Assembly (NCBI GenBank): GCA_034440615.1
Contig: JAOTOM010005142.1
Span: 953,001 to 1,017,000 of the forward strand
Length of the DNA: 64,000 bases
Reading direction: 5' to 3'
DNA from: Ashinkailepas kermadecensis
Taxonomy: Eukaryota; Arthropoda; Thecostraca; Neolepadidae
The notes below the pieces were generated by a model. It was not told where the DNA came from. It was given only the letters and a program-made list of their open reading frames with translations, and searched no databases. Positions 13,220 through 25,149 of the stretch are shown here, piece after piece (the stretch's first letter is position 1; each line of letters opens with the position of its first letter). The position numbers and the translations under genes were made by a program.

Positions 13220-13733
13220 AAGAGTATTGAGCAATGCATCTGAAGTTCCCACATGAACTGTAATTACAGCTCAGTCATTGCATACAATTCCATCTTCGGA
13301 GCGCATCCCCCGCTCACCAGATTCTGTTCCAAATCAGGTCTTGTCGAATCGATGTGTACCTGTCGCCTATTTTTCCATCGTTCATACACCCATGGCAAAG
13401 AATGTCAGATAGTTCATTCAAATGTCGGTGTGTCGCGTTTGCAACAAGTTTTTTTTTAATCCGACCCTTCAAAGTGTAACGCAGATTGGCAAGTATTCCC
13501 TTTTCGCAAGCATTCAAAAGACACATTTGTGAGATGTGGTTATTCACATTCACTGAATCTTGCAGTGAAGCTAATTGCGCCATTGCTTTTGATTGAGACA
13601 TTGTTTTAAGTTGTTTTTATTCCGATGTTCCATAAAGACATAAAGACGTAAAAGATCAATGCAACTATGAGCCACAAGGGCCCTTCTTGGTTGCACTCTG
13701 TACACTGAACCAGTTGTCCATCAAATGCGCTGA

Positions 13734-16700
13734 TCAACTCTCCCTGGAATACAGAAAAACAAGCCCCCTATTCTTATAATGATTGTCTATGCTGTTCTTA
13801 AAGATGTTCAGTGTGTTGCTACTGACAATGGTTTCTGGCAGCTGGTTCCAGTGTTCTACTACCCTGTTGGTGAAGAAGGACTGTCTTAACCTTGTCCTGC
13901 TGTGATTAACTTTAATTTTGAATTGATGACCTCTAATTGCATCATTTCTGTTAAATTCAAACAGTTCCCTGAGATAACCCTGTTCCTGACCATGAACAAA
14001 TTTAAAGACCTCGATGAGATCTCCTCTCAGCCTTCTATATCTAAGTGAAAACATATTCAATTTCTTCAATCTTTCCTCATATGCCAGGTTGCCCATACCA
14101 TTCACCATTTGTGTTGCCCTCTTTTGTACTCTCTGTAAAAGCCAACAATCTTTGTCATAACTAGGGGACCAAGCTTGGACACAATATTCCAGATGTGGCC
14201 TGACATATGCACAATAAAGCTTCCTGATGACTTCCTCACTTTTGTATGATACATTCCTATTTATTGCCCCAAGCATTCTTAGTGCCTTCTTCCGGGCTTC
14301 TTTGGTCTGTTCTGATGCCCCCAATTTTGTGTTAAAAATAACACCTAAGTCCTTCTCCTGCTGAGTCACAGATAGTACTTGGCCACCCATCAAGTATGGA
14401 GCCTTGATATGCGCCTACCTACATGCATGATTTTGCACTTATCAAAATTTAATTTCATTTGCCATTTTTCGGACCACTTCACAAGCTCGTCGGACCACTT
14501 CACAAGTCTTTCTGCAGCAAGACCTGCTCATTGTGCCCTGTTATTGCCCTAAAGACCTTCAAATCATCTGCAAATTTCAAAACCTTACTGCTTAGGCCAC
14601 TTTCAATGTTATTTACAAACATAATGAACAATAGTGGTCCCAGTACTGACCCTTGGGGGACTCCACTAAGAACATTTTGCCATGATGATTTTGTACCATT
14701 CAGCATCACTCTCTGCTGTCTATCTGAAAGCCACAACCCTATCCATTTTAGGATGTTACCCACAATACCATGGGCCTGAAGCTGCATCATTAACCGTTTA
14801 TGAGGTACCTTGTCAAAGGCCTTGCTAAAGTCAAGATATGCTACATCAACCTGATTTCCCTTATCAAATTGTTCTGTAGCAAAATTAAAAAAGTCCAAGA
14901 GATTTGTGAGACACGATCGCCCTTTTCTAAACCCATGTTGAGTATCTTGAATCACTCTGTTTCCTTCCAGAAAACTAACTATTTTATCCTTGATAATTGA
15001 TTCAAGTACCTTGCAGACTAGTGATGTGAGGCTTACTGGCCTATAGTTTTCAACTTTCCCTCTTTCTCCTTTCTTGAAAATAGGAACTACATTTGCCCTT
15101 TTCCAATCGGTTGGAATTTCATTTTGTGAAACTGATCTACAAAATATTATACTGAGTGGAATTGCCAATTCTTTTTCAGCTTCCCGCAATACCCTAGCAT
15201 AAATTCCATCAGGTCCTGCTGCCTTGTTTGGCTTTATTTTCCTGACATAATTCAAAACAACATCACTGTCAATGAAATCAACATCATGTAACTGATCACC
15301 TGTTGCTGGGCTGTGGTTCACAGTTGGCAGATTTGTCACATCCTCCAATGTAAACACTGATTTAAACTGCTTGCTCAATTCCTCAACCATCTCACTATCC
15401 TCACTCAATATAATCCCATTTACTTCCAGTGGACCAATTGTGCTTGAAACTTTACTTAGCTTGTAGAAACTAAAGAACTTTTTACTGTCCCCATTACAGT
15501 TCCTAGCCAAATCCAATTCTTTTGCTCGCTTTGCTGCTCTGGTTTTCTGTTTCACAGCGTCTCTAGCTTTTTGATACAACCTTAGATTTACTATATTTGA
15601 AGCTTCCTTAAATACTCTAAATGCATCTTTCTTAGCCTTAATTGCTTTTGTCAAATCTGGTGTAAGCCATGCTGGCTTTCCTACTCTTCTTCTGCGCCTT
15701 TGCTTTTGGGGGACATGTCTAATCTGAATTTCCCTCAAGTAAGATTTGAACTTTTCCCACATTTCACAGGCATTTAAATCGGAGAATTCTTCTTCCCATT
15801 TTATGGCACTTAAAGCTGCTCTCATGCAGTCAAAGTCTGCCCTGTTAAAATTTGGAACCTTTGCCAAATTATCCTTGATTGTCCCTGCTACATGTGCCTT
15901 GAATCTCACTATGTTATGGTCACTTCTTCCCAGAGTTTCTCCTACAGTCAAGTCTTGAACTAAATCACTTAAATCCGAGAAGACAAGGTCCAAGAATGAG
16001 CCCTGCCTAGTTGGTTCTGTTACAAACTGGTGTAAGAACAGGTCCTCTTCAAGGCATTTCCTAAACAGTTTACATGCTGGGGAGCCAACACCAACATTTT
16101 CATATCCTTTTAGATTAAAGTCACCAAGAATAAGGCATTTCCTCTGAAAGTTTCTACTGATTTCCTCACAAATCACCTTATCAAGCTCCAGTTGCTGAGA
16201 ATGTGGCAAGGTTCCTGATCGGTACAAAGCTCCTATTCTCAGTTTATTGCTGTTGCCTTTTCCCACAGAAACATCAAGCCAAATGGACTCCACAGACACA
16301 TTTTTTACCCCATCTGCTACTTTTTGAGAACTGAATAAGCTATTCACATAGAGCATTACACCACCCCCTTTCACTGCTGGACCCCTATTGCATGAAAACA
16401 TATTGTATCCCTGGATCTCATAGTCCTGCAAGTTATCCCCAAAATACCCCTCACTGACCCATGCCTCAGTAATGCAAACAAAATCTGGTTCCTCATCAGC
16501 AACATAACACTTGAACTCGTCAAATTTGGATCGAATACTCTGAGCATTAAGCATCATACACTTAAGAAATGTTCCATAACCATCTTTGGTTTTTTCATGC
16601 TGAGTAGCTCTATCATCTCTGGATGAGCTACCACTCTGCCCCCTTGATCTACTGCCATCCCTATTTGCTGACTGTGAGGTTCTATTGCCTATGCTGTCAC

Positions 16701-16746
16701 TATTGGCATATTCATGAGATGGTAATGCCACTTCTTCCCTCCCCAC
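13734..16746 (-). pseudogene. LINE ORF2, endonuclease-reverse transcriptase, frameshifted
   Basis: The first frame (14500-16746) has 748 codons. Residues 60-285 are an APE-type endonuclease with LNAQS, Glu94 in TEAW, GDFN at 208-211 and SDHN at 275-278. The reverse transcriptase follows with ENYRPVSLTS, QHGFRKGRSC, YLDFSKAFDKVPH, SGVPQGSVLGPLLF and FADD at about 725-728, so catalytic residues look intact. It stops at 14500 after QKDL. A short stretch with a 21-bp in-frame tandem duplication (GGACCACTTCACAAG twice on the + strand, 14471-14506) follows in another frame. The C-terminal part then resumes at 14393-13734 in a 219-codon frame (RKLYCAYVRPHLEYCVQAWSP) typical of CR1/L2 proteins. At least two lesions separate the pieces. 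Confidence 0.85.
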
Positions 16747-16754
16747 CCCATTAT

Positions 16755-17717
16755 CTAGTTTCCCTGAAGGACATGTTCATACACTTTACTTAACACTTGC
16801 ACCCCCTTCTCGGAGAAGTGCAGGCCATCCCTTTGATAGAGGTCCCATGAACCATAAAACCTGCACCACTTGTCAACAAAGGTCAAACCTAACTCATTGC
16901 AGAGCCTACCCACCCTGGCATTGGCTGCCAGTGCCCTAGAGCTCCACTCAGGGGAGACTTCAGCCCTGGGCAGAATAGCTGTCACAATAACTCTGCTTTT
17001 GCTCTGCTTCAGGGTGGCCAGAAGGGCCCTGTAGTCCTGCAGCAGCTCCTCACTCCTAGCAGGACCTACGTTGTTCACTCCTACCTGCACTATAACTGTA
17101 CTAAACTGGTCCTCACTGGTGGCCTGTGCCACCACTGGGACCAGGTCTCTAACCTTGGCACCAGGCCTGGTGATGCACCTCCTGCCTCTCCTACCTTTAC
17201 AGAAAACTCTATCTAAATGCCGCACCCGAGAGTCTCCTACCACCAGCACAGTCTCCTTGCTGCTATCACTGCTATCACTATCCTGCGGGCAGTCCTCCAG
17301 TGCCTGGAACCTATTGGATGTTATTACTCCTGCCTGTTGAGCTGCTTCACTAGGTTGCTTCCCACTCCTACCACCTACCACCTGCCACTCACTGCCCCCT
17401 TGCTTAGGCTCACTCCTCCAAATCCTCCACCCCCTGACTTTAAACCACTGCCCCTCCTGTGCGCTACAACTAGAAATCTTCTGTTCACTAGGAATACTTC
17501 TCTCTTCAGATCTCCCTGCCACCTCCACAGCAGGGGAAGCTACAGTTACCTGGTGGCCTGTGACCACCTGGGCATAGGATGCCCCTGCTACAGACTGCCC
17601 CTTACATGTTACCCTTTCTGGCCAGCCCTGTGAAGCAAGGGAAGCTTTGAGCTTGGAAAGCTCTGCCTTAAGGGCCCTAACCTCATCCTCTAGTGCCTGC
17701 ATCCTGGTAGTAACCAT
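16755..17717 (-). CDS. LINE ORF1 with coiled coil and SGNH/GDSL esterase
   Basis: A 320-codon intact frame. Residues 5-28 form a short heptad coiled coil (MQALEDEVRALKAELSKLK), followed by a low-complexity linker. From about residue 155 there is an SGNH hydrolase domain: block I VLVVGDSRVRHLD with Ser163, block III VGVNN at 212-216, and block V DGLH with Asp297 and His300. The catalytic Ser-Asp-His set is therefore all present; the usual GxND is GVNN. Esterase-bearing ORF1 proteins are known from CR1/L2-type LINEs, where they form the nucleic-acid-binding particle with ORF2. The stop lies 8 bp before the ORF2 start, so the two frames sit in one transcript. Confidence 0.85.
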   Translation of the reverse strand: MVTTRMQALEDEVRALKAELSKLKASLASQGWPERVTCKGQSVAGASYAQVVTGHQVTVASPAVEVAGRSEERSIPSEQKISSCSAQEGQWFKVRGWRIWRSEPKQGGSEWQVVGGRSGKQPSEAAQQAGVITSNRFQALEDCPQDSDSSDSSKETVLVVGDSRVRHLDRVFCKGRRGRRCITRPGAKVRDLVPVVAQATSEDQFSTVIVQVGVNNVGPARSEELLQDYRALLATLKQSKSRVIVTAILPRAEVSPEWSSRALAANARVGRLCNELGLTFVDKWCRFYGSWDLYQRDGLHFSEKGVQVLSKVYEHVLQGN

Positions 17718-18269
17718 CCTAAAGGCTGCAGCTTATTCCTAGATTGAGATTGAAAAGTAACTTGCTGCAAAATGATTTACCAAATAACAGAGCAGAGCGA
17801 AATAACCGACAAAGCTTAGGTCTATGCTAGTTCCTAACTATGCAGCACTTACAAGGTAATCACTGTGCAGAAAGTTGACTGTGGTTTTAAAGAAATCACT
17901 CGCTGAATAACTGCCAAAAATGAAATAAATAGCTGAAAACACTAGACAAGACACACTAGACACACTAGACAAAGACAGACAGAATGGACAAAATGGCGCT
18001 GGGCAGCGTCTCTTGGTGTAAATATTATAATCTGCTTGCTAAAAAAGAAACTTATGAGCTAAAACTATGCAAATATATGCACAGAAGTAATTGCTAAATA
18101 CCTATCCACAGTTAAGCCTAGGATACTGCCCGGCTCTGCAACAACTTATCTGGAAAAGCAGGAGCTCCACACCGACGTGTTTCCACCTTGACACCTGGCG
18201 GCGAACTTGGAACTCCAAATCCAAGGAGCGTATTGTGATTGTGTAAAATGTTTCGTTCCAGCAAAACAA

Positions 18270-18427
18270 TGTCGCCCCCCCCCCCAGACTGAGTGAGGTT
18301 CTGGTCTGCCTAGATCATGGCTCATTCGGGATGCTAGGCTGGATCCGCCTTCGATGGAAAAAAAAAAAAAAAAAAAAAAAATGTTTTAAAAAAAGAGGGA
18401 GGGGGAGAGGAGAAGGAAAAAAAAAAA

Positions 18428-18466
<39 letters not shown>

Positions 18467-18530
18467 ACGCCCTGGCGGGGGGGGGGGGGGGTATTTTTTT
18501 TTAATATAAAAAAATAGAGGGTTGGGATAG
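18270..18530. repeat. Homopolymer cluster
   Basis: Runs of C (about 13), A (about 23, then about 47 with a short break), G (about 14) and T (about 8) follow within 260 bp. This is unlike the rest of the window. It may be real simple repeat or unreliable consensus sequence. Confidence 0.8.
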
Positions 18531-19477
18531 GCAGAGCGGGTGGTCCGCTGCGTACATCTAAATACCGCCAAATTGATGCAGGCGAGGATGAAAGAATGCC
18601 TCCTTCCATGAGGTAACCATACCAAGTGACACTAGGAAAAATAACCAAAATATGTACATTATCCTTCCTCTCAAGCCACGTATTCCACTAAAAAATCCCT
18701 TACTAGTTCGAGGGATAAGACCTCCCGCCTTTCCAGCTATGTCCCGCCATCAGTCCCTCCCTCTCCACCCTCTCCCCGATCAAAGATGACGTTGCGGAGT
18801 CCTTGTTATTTACGACGTCAAAATTAGGAAGCACAATTTAAAAGACAACTGCACTAATAAGTAGGACGCATTATCATGCTGGCCGGCGGCTCTGTTGCAT
18901 ATAATTGCACTTTATTGCACGAAGAGTTGTGTATCTTCCGCTGATTCTACCCATATGTATTCGCTCATTTCCATTAATCGGCAACAGTTGACTTCTGCGA
19001 CTCCCTGATTAGTTTCCGACCCTGGCTGACGTCATCCACACGTCACGATATGTCGCTGCGCTCCTGCAGAAGCCCGGTGGCGCTCCGTGGACCGTCGACG
19101 GTGACCTCTGTCGGTGCGGAGTGGCGCTGGGCGCCGCTGCGACAGATTCTGGCCGCTGTCCGTGCCACCAGCCGGCCGACGGCACGTGTGACGGCCGTAT
19201 AATCAATGCGGCCGACGCGCCGCGACGTGTGACGTCACGCCGTGCAGAGGTGTGTGGCCGGCGGTGCAGACCGCGTGGGTCCGTGCCCTTGTGGTGTGCC
19301 GGGCCGGCGAGGCTCTCGCTCCGTCCGGCCGGGCGGCTACGTCACGACTGATCTGGCCCGCTGGCGGGTGGTCCAGCTGCCGGCCACGCCTTCCTCGACG
19401 TTCGCAGCTGACGCGTGACTTAACCTTAACCTGAGCCTCGACGTTTGGGTCAACATGCGGCGTACGTCCGGGTGGAT
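18531..19477. other. Intron A, unique sequence
   Basis: No gene recognised. The right half (19020-19400) is strongly GC- and CpG-rich. Confidence 0.4.
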
Positions 19478-19715
19478 TGTCGGGTTGGGGTCCGGGTGCG
19501 GTGTCGGGCTGGGGTCCGGGTGCAGTGTCGGGCTGGGGTCCGGGTACAGTGTCGGGCTGGGGTCCGGGTGCGGTGTCGGGCTGGGGTCCGGGTGCAGTGT
19601 CGGGCTGGGGTCCGGGTACAGTGTAGGGCTGGGGTCCGGGTGGGGTGTCGGGCTGGGATCCGGGTGCGGTGTCGGGCTGGGGTCCGGGTGCGGTGTCGGG
19701 CTGGCGTCAGGTTGC
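19478..19715. repeat. 24-bp minisatellite
   Basis: About ten units built on TCGGGCTGGGGTCCGGGTGC plus AGTG or GGTG. All frames stay open because 24 is divisible by three. Confidence 0.95.
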
Positions 19716-19934
19716 AATATCTAGCGTACGTTCGGATGGGTAAAATGCATAACCTATCGCAGATGTCACTGAAAAGGATACAATTTAAGAACTTGTGCAG
19801 AATTTGGCATAGCAACTAGTTAATAAAACTGACCTACGTCTTCACAGTGAGTACAAATCGCTTTTGGTTGTTCTTAAGGTGCTTAAGAGGGAAAGAACCT
19901 GCCAGTGCCAGTAGATCACCATCTATATCAACAT

Positions 19935-20297
19935 CAGTATTATATATCAACATTAATATTAGCGATGCAGTATTATAGATCAACATTAATATTAGCGATG
20001 CAGTATTATAGATCAACATTAATATTAGCGATGCAGTATTATAGATCAACATTAATATTAGCGATGCAATATTATATATCAACATTAATATTAGCGATGC
20101 AGTATTATAGATCAACATTAATATTAGCGATGCAGTATTATAGATCAACATTAATATTAGCGATGCAGTATTATAGATCAACATTAATATTAGCGATGCA
20201 GTATTATAGATCAACATTAATATTAGCGATGCAGTATTATAGATCAACATTAATATTAGCGATGCAGTATTATAGATCAACATTAATATTAGCGATG
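19935..20297. repeat. 33-bp AT-rich minisatellite
   Basis: Eleven almost identical units containing AGCGATGCAGTATTATAGAT and CAACATTAATATT. Its AT richness and homogeneity contrast with the GC-rich arrays around it. Confidence 0.96.
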
Positions 20298-21264
20298 GCA
20301 ACCAGTGGGATAATCACCAAGCGGTACCTTTGCCTCTAAGTTGACTGAGCTTCGTGCAACGTGTGCTACTAAGAACACACCGGCCCCGGCTGCCACATCG
20401 GCTGGCCCGGTGCGATTTACCATCCCTGGCACTATAGTATCGCAGCGGATATCATGTTCGCCGCGATATCATGGTTATATGGTATATGGCAGCGGACAGG
20501 GCGTGCCCACTGGCCGGCGTCACCGTGCCAATTGTTCACCAATGCTGTGATGAGCGCGCTGTTGGCTGCTGTGATGACCTCCCTTCGTCTTTACGCTTAT
20601 CGTACTATGCACACTGCGCACGTACGGTTAGTGATCGAGCACTGCAGTATGATTTGGCCAGAAACAGCAGCAGTCCATACAGTCAGTGTTGAGATATTTC
20701 AGCGTACTTTTTGACCTGGCTGAACTTTCAATAACCAAGCTCGTATATTTCCTTATTTTGCTCGGACTTACCGCGACGTATTAGGTACAAACGTGTCAAG
20801 TCACGTTTATTTAAGCACCAGCTGATGGGGCTTGTATGATGGCAGATTTGACTTGCGGTTTCTAGTACTTTTCCTATTGCATGTACTGGTATGAAGATAT
20901 TGACACCTGCCCCTTCCCGCGAACTACAGTTATTTGCTAGCATAGTTTAAGATGTCCTACGCATGGGTTTTCCTCAGTTAGTACGAATGTTGAAGTAGAT
21001 ATCCGGCATTTCTTTGCTTCCCTTGTCGCACTTGACGCTCCCGGTCCAGTGTGATGCAGTGTGTAGGCATGTATGCCCTGGTATGACAGGTCGGTTAATG
21101 TATCCTAATGTTTGTTTCAGGCTACAGTATATGATAAGGTGTTGTTTCGTATGACTTCGTCTTTTACTGGTAATTTCTGTTCACGGTTTAATCAGTGATG
21201 TCGACAAAGCCAAGCGGCCGCGGTCAGTTAACCGATGTGCTGACTGACGCCGGTGCTATTGCAG
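20298..21264. other. End of intron A, unique sequence
   Basis: No feature recognised apart from the splice acceptor TTGCAG at 21259-21264. Confidence 0.4.
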
Positions 21265-21396
21265 TATGTGATCGACCTGCTGGTGACGCGGTTGGCCCCC
21301 GAACCTCGCGCCTACCGCGTCCTCTTCGCACTGCGGATGGTGCACTCTGAGAGCCGCGAGGTCTGCTGGCTGCACCAGAATACGCCCATGTTCGAG
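21265..21396 (+). CDS. PTK2 (FAK) orthologue: FAK exon B: FERM lobe F1
   Basis: These 132 bp (44 codons, phase 0 at both ends) lie between TTGCAG and GAG|GTACTG. The product runs from YVIDLLVTRLAPEP through ALRMVHSESREVCWLH to QNTPMFE. The xCWLHxxTPM segment matches the VHWLHVDMG region of vertebrate FAK F1, and the helix before it matches the part that follows the ATDV motif. It joins exon A in frame (STDVQ then YVIDLL), as expected for the F1 ubiquitin-like fold. Residues 51-94 of the predicted protein come from here. Intron A upstream is about 17 kb and intron B downstream about 4.8 kb. The start of intron B has a polypyrimidine-rich 10-bp repeat at 21455-21595. Confidence is high because splice signals, phase and homology agree. 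Confidence 0.92.
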
Positions 21397-21454
21397 GTAC
21401 TGTTATCGCCCGCCCCCGCCCATCTCCTCCCACCTTCGCTCACCTGCGCCCACC

Positions 21455-21595
21455 TCTGTCCGCCTCCGCCCGCCTCCGCCCGCCTCCGCCCGCCTCCGCC
21501 CGCCTCCGCCCGCCTCCGCCCGCCTCCGCCCGCCTCCGCCCGCCTCCGCCCGCCTCCGCCCGCCTCCGCCCGCTCCGCCCGCCCCGCCCGCCTCC
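21455..21595. repeat. 10-bp CCGCCCGCCT repeat
   Basis: About thirteen 10-bp pyrimidine-strand units lie 60 bp downstream of the exon B donor. One strand is nearly pure C/T with regularly spaced G, so the purine strand is G-rich. Confidence 0.93.
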
Positions 21596-21599
21596 GCCT

Positions 21600-22270
21600 T
21601 CCTTCGAACTCCTCCCCCTCCTCCACCTTTCTCCGCCCGCCCCCGTCCTTCTTCGTTTCAATCCACCTCAATCCGGCTTCCTCCAGCTTCCTCGGCCTGT
21701 CTCCGCCTGCCTCCGCCTGCCGCCACCATGTGCTCCCTGACGGGATGTGATGTGATGTGTGGGTGGGCGACAGACAGCACACCCATTCACCAAAACGTGC
21801 AGGCTTGTGCACGATTGGCTAACGAGAGCTGCCTCGGTAGGTATGAGCTACATGCGTGTGGCCCTCACACCCCTGCTAACCTGCAACTTTCCACGTTAAT
21901 TGTTATCGGCGCCAAATGACCACCAAGCCAATGCACCCAAAAAGCCCAAGTAATCAAATCAATCTTGTTTACTCGTGAGATGTGAACACCGACCATCCAC
22001 ACTCGTCCCTAAACACCACGTGGCAATGCGCCACCTCTGGGTGCGGATTTCCGTGTTTTGTACGCATGGTGGTATTCACGAGGGCGATTGTCCCATGTGT
22101 GTGCTATTACCAATGACGCGCCGTACGTACCTGTATGGGGCTAAGTGACCAATGCAGTCGACGCGTCCTAAAGCCCACCTACGTGGATGGGTGTTGCGTA
22201 TGTATGCCGCTCGTACGTGTATTGGTGCACCGTCTGTATGCCACTCGTACGTGTATTGGGTCGCTGTCTG
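21600..22270. other. Intron B, unique sequence with decayed hairpin tails
   Basis: No gene. Two decayed copies of the LINE/SINE 3' tail are visible: about 21908-21955 (CGCCAAATGACCACCAAGCC, then CACCC, AAGCCC) and 22135-22185 (GGGGCTAAGTGACCAATGCA, then GTCGACGCGTCC, TAAAGCCC). Confidence 0.5.
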
Positions 22271-22274
22271 GATG

Positions 22275-23125
22275 AGTTCCACCCTCCATGTACCAGGCGC
22301 TGCGGTCCATACCACCGCCCTCGATGTATTGGGTGCTGCTGTCCATATCACCACCCTCCATGTATTGGATACTGCGGTCCATATCACCACCCTCCATGTA
22401 TTGGGTACTGCGGTCCATATCACCACCCTCCATGTATTGGATACTGCGGTCCATATCACCACCCTCCATGTATTGGATACTGCGGTCCATATCACCACCC
22501 TCCATGTATTGGGTACTTCGGTCCATATCACCACCCTCCATGTATTGGATACTGCGGTCCATATCACCACCCTCCATGTATTGGGTACTGCGGTCCATAT
22601 CACCACCCTCCATGTATTGGATACTGCGGTCCATATCACCACCCTCCATGTATTGGGTACTGCGGTCCATATCACCACCCTCCATGTATTGGGTACTGCG
22701 GTCCATATCACCACCCTCCATGTATTGGGTACTGCGGTCCATATCACCACCCTCCATGTATTGGGTACTGCGGTCCATATCACCACCCTCCATGTATTGG
22801 GTACTGCTGTCAATATCACCACCCTCCATGTATTGGGTACTGCTGTCCATATCACCACCCTCCATGTATTGGGTACTGCTGTCCATATCACCACCCTCCA
22901 TGTATTGGGTACTGCTGTCCATATCACCACCCTCCATGTATTGGGTACTGGGATCCATATCATTACCCTCCATGTATTGGGTACTGCTGTCCATATCACC
23001 ACCCTCCATGTATTGGATACTGCGGTCCATATCACCACCCTCCATGTATTGGGTACTGCTGTCCATATCACCACCCTCCATGTATTGGATACTGCGGTCC
23101 ATATCACCACCCTCCATGTATTGGG
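22275..23125. repeat. 36-bp minisatellite
   Basis: About 24 units of 36 bp containing TCCATGTATTGGGTACTGCG and GTCCATATCACCACCC. Sub-types are GGGTACTGCG, GGATACTGCG and GGGTACTGCT; the last dominates from about 22800. Five of the six frames stay open over 300 codons because 36 is a multiple of three. None is credible as protein. Confidence 0.97.
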
Positions 23126-23345
23126 GCGGTTGGCGCTTGTTGGTAACGTACATCATGTGCCTTATTGATAGGTGTTGGGGCGGTTGGTGCTTTTGGTAAC
23201 GTACGTGTGCCTTCTGGTAGGTGTCAGGACGGTTGGCGTCTGTTGGTAACGTGCGTCGTGTGTCTTCCGATAGGTGTCGGGACGGTTGGTGCCTGTTAGT
23301 AATGTACATCGTGTGTCTTCTGATAGGTGTTGGAGCGGTTGGCTC
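23126..23345. repeat. About 57-bp repeat, 3-4 units
   Basis: Degenerate units containing GATAGGTGT, GGGACGGTTGG, TTGGTAACGT and GTGTGTCTTC, abutting the 36-bp array. Confidence 0.8.
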
Positions 23346-23419
23346 CCGTTGGATGTAATCTGTGCAGAGTGTTGATGTTTGTGTAATGGTCCGTACCACC
23401 TACCCCGATTGATATTGTA

Positions 23420-23725
23420 GCTTGTGTTGCTGTCTTCCTGGTTATGTGGGTAATTATCTGATGCAGCGGCGTGTGCTGCTGTCTTCCTGGTTATGTGGGT
23501 AATTATCTGATGCAGCGGCGTGTGCTGCTGTCTTCCTGGTTATATGGGTAATTATCTGATGCAGCGGCGTGTGTTGCTGTCTTCCTGGTTATGTGGGTAA
23601 TAAGCTGATGCAGTGGCGTATGTTGCTGTCTTCCTGGCTATGTGGGTAATTATCTGATGCAGCGGCGTGAGTTGCTGTCTTCCTGGCTGTGTGGGTAATT
23701 ATCTGATGCAGCGGCGTGTGTTGCA
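23420..23725. repeat. 49-bp repeat, six units
   Basis: Six units containing TGCTGTCTTCCTGGTTATGT, GGGTAATTATCTGATGCAGC and GGCGTGTG. It is unrelated in sequence to the 49-bp array at 55.7 kb. Confidence 0.92.
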
Positions 23726-23729
23726 TCGG

Positions 23730-25149
23730 ACGGGGGTGAATATTAATCTGATGTCAGATGCGATTCCGCTGATGCTCAACAAGTCCCACTGTTCTAAACC
23801 ATGGCATTTGCCACCTTCCCTCACTGCAAGGGGGGAAGGTGGCACTCACATGGCATTTGCCACCCCCCCTAGTGTTTATAAGCGCAGTGTTGGCAACGTG
23901 AGGCGAAAGCCAGCTTGTTGCATGTGACGTGATCGCGCGGTTGGCAACACTTGGTATAAGTGGGGGTTACTGGTTGTCCTCCCAAGTCAATTCAGGGGTC
24001 GGTTTTCGCAAAAATACAGAATTTGCGCGTTTGTCCGTTCCCTGTGACCAATGACACATTCGCACGTGAAGTGTTCAACATATGGTACTAACTGTATACG
24101 GTATGCTACATTTTTACCTATAAGTCAAGGATAAGGCGAGGTCTAAGTGTTGATCTTATTTCGGAAGCTTCATAAATAGTGCCTGGAATCGCTATTTTCT
24201 TGTATCTAAGAGTAAACATGGGCGCTAAGTTTAGTTTCTACGCCAGAACTAACTTCGGAGCAGCTCAAATACCGAAAACGGTTATCTGATCTTAAGTCAG
24301 GTCAGTGACCTTGAATAACTTGGGAGAGGCCAATGACATGTAAACACACTAGTCGTCAATCACTGGAACACATCCAGCCATTCGGGGTAATAACTGAGAT
24401 TTATAATCAATATCTCGTGATTTGGGGGATAAATCGCCTAGCATGATCCCAGGGCATGGCGTCACATTTTAGTACCTGGCATGACATGTCCACTTTCATA
24501 TACGATCAGGTCGGCAAAGGATAGATACAGCATCAGATACAGCAAGCGGTGGCGCTCTAACGCGTACCGCTTTCCTGCAGTCATGAAAAGGCTGTATGAG
24601 GGTTAACTACATCATCTCCCCCCCCACCCCCCTACCCCCACCTCCGTCCGCGTAAGGTGGCTGAGCTGAACGGCGAAGCGGTGGCGGCCGGTTTCCTACC
24701 TTGCTGATGTCTTCTTAAACCAAGCACTGTAATCTGGACCTGGTATGATTGCCGGGTGGTATGGTTACCAGGTGTACCAGGTGTATTGCGGGGAAAGGAT
24801 CGTAGCGGATTGCTTTGTAGATAAATAATATAGGGCTTGTAGGTGAAGAGGCCGTCGTGCCTCCCCCTGACTCGTGTTCGACGTTTTCTTGTGTACCGAG
24901 CTGAGGCTCACATCAGTCACTGTCTCATCCATTCTTAACTTGAAAACGACTCCTATGCACTATTCAAATTAGGAGATTAAGTCTCGTCAGTGCAGGGAGA
25001 TTAGTGTTATGGCTAATGTAATGCACCACTATGGAAGAACGGCGCGTCAGAGCCTCGCGCCTGGCCTATCTCATGGGCCAGTTTTTGCACACCTTGTGGT
25101 ATGGCAAAGTTGAAAGTGTCATGTCAGTCCGCTGACTGCCATATCATTA
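23730..25149. other. Intron B, unique sequence
   Basis: No gene. A short duplication CATGGCATTTGCCACC occurs at about 23801 and 23850. Confidence 0.4.

Larger units (their letters stand above)
13620..18240 (-). mobile_element. CR1/L2-group LINE, nearly complete
   Basis: A non-LTR retrotransposon in reverse orientation, AT-richer than its surroundings. The 5' UTR is about 17718-18240, ORF1 is 16755-17717, ORF2 starts at 16746 and its C-terminal part ends at 13734. About 110 bp of 3' sequence follow, ending in TTTATGTCTTTATGGAAC-type repeats. ORF1 has an esterase domain, and ORF2 has an apurinic-like endonuclease and a reverse transcriptase without RNase H; this layout is typical of the CR1/L2 assemblage. 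Frame breaks near 14500 and 14400 make this copy non-autonomous. The exact ends are estimates and no target duplication was found. Confidence 0.85.

Noticed and set aside
22152..23168. Several overlapping 300-400 codon frames on both strands
   Set aside because: They all follow the 36-bp repeat, which is divisible by three and lacks stops in most frames. Repeat peptides in five frames at once cannot all be real.
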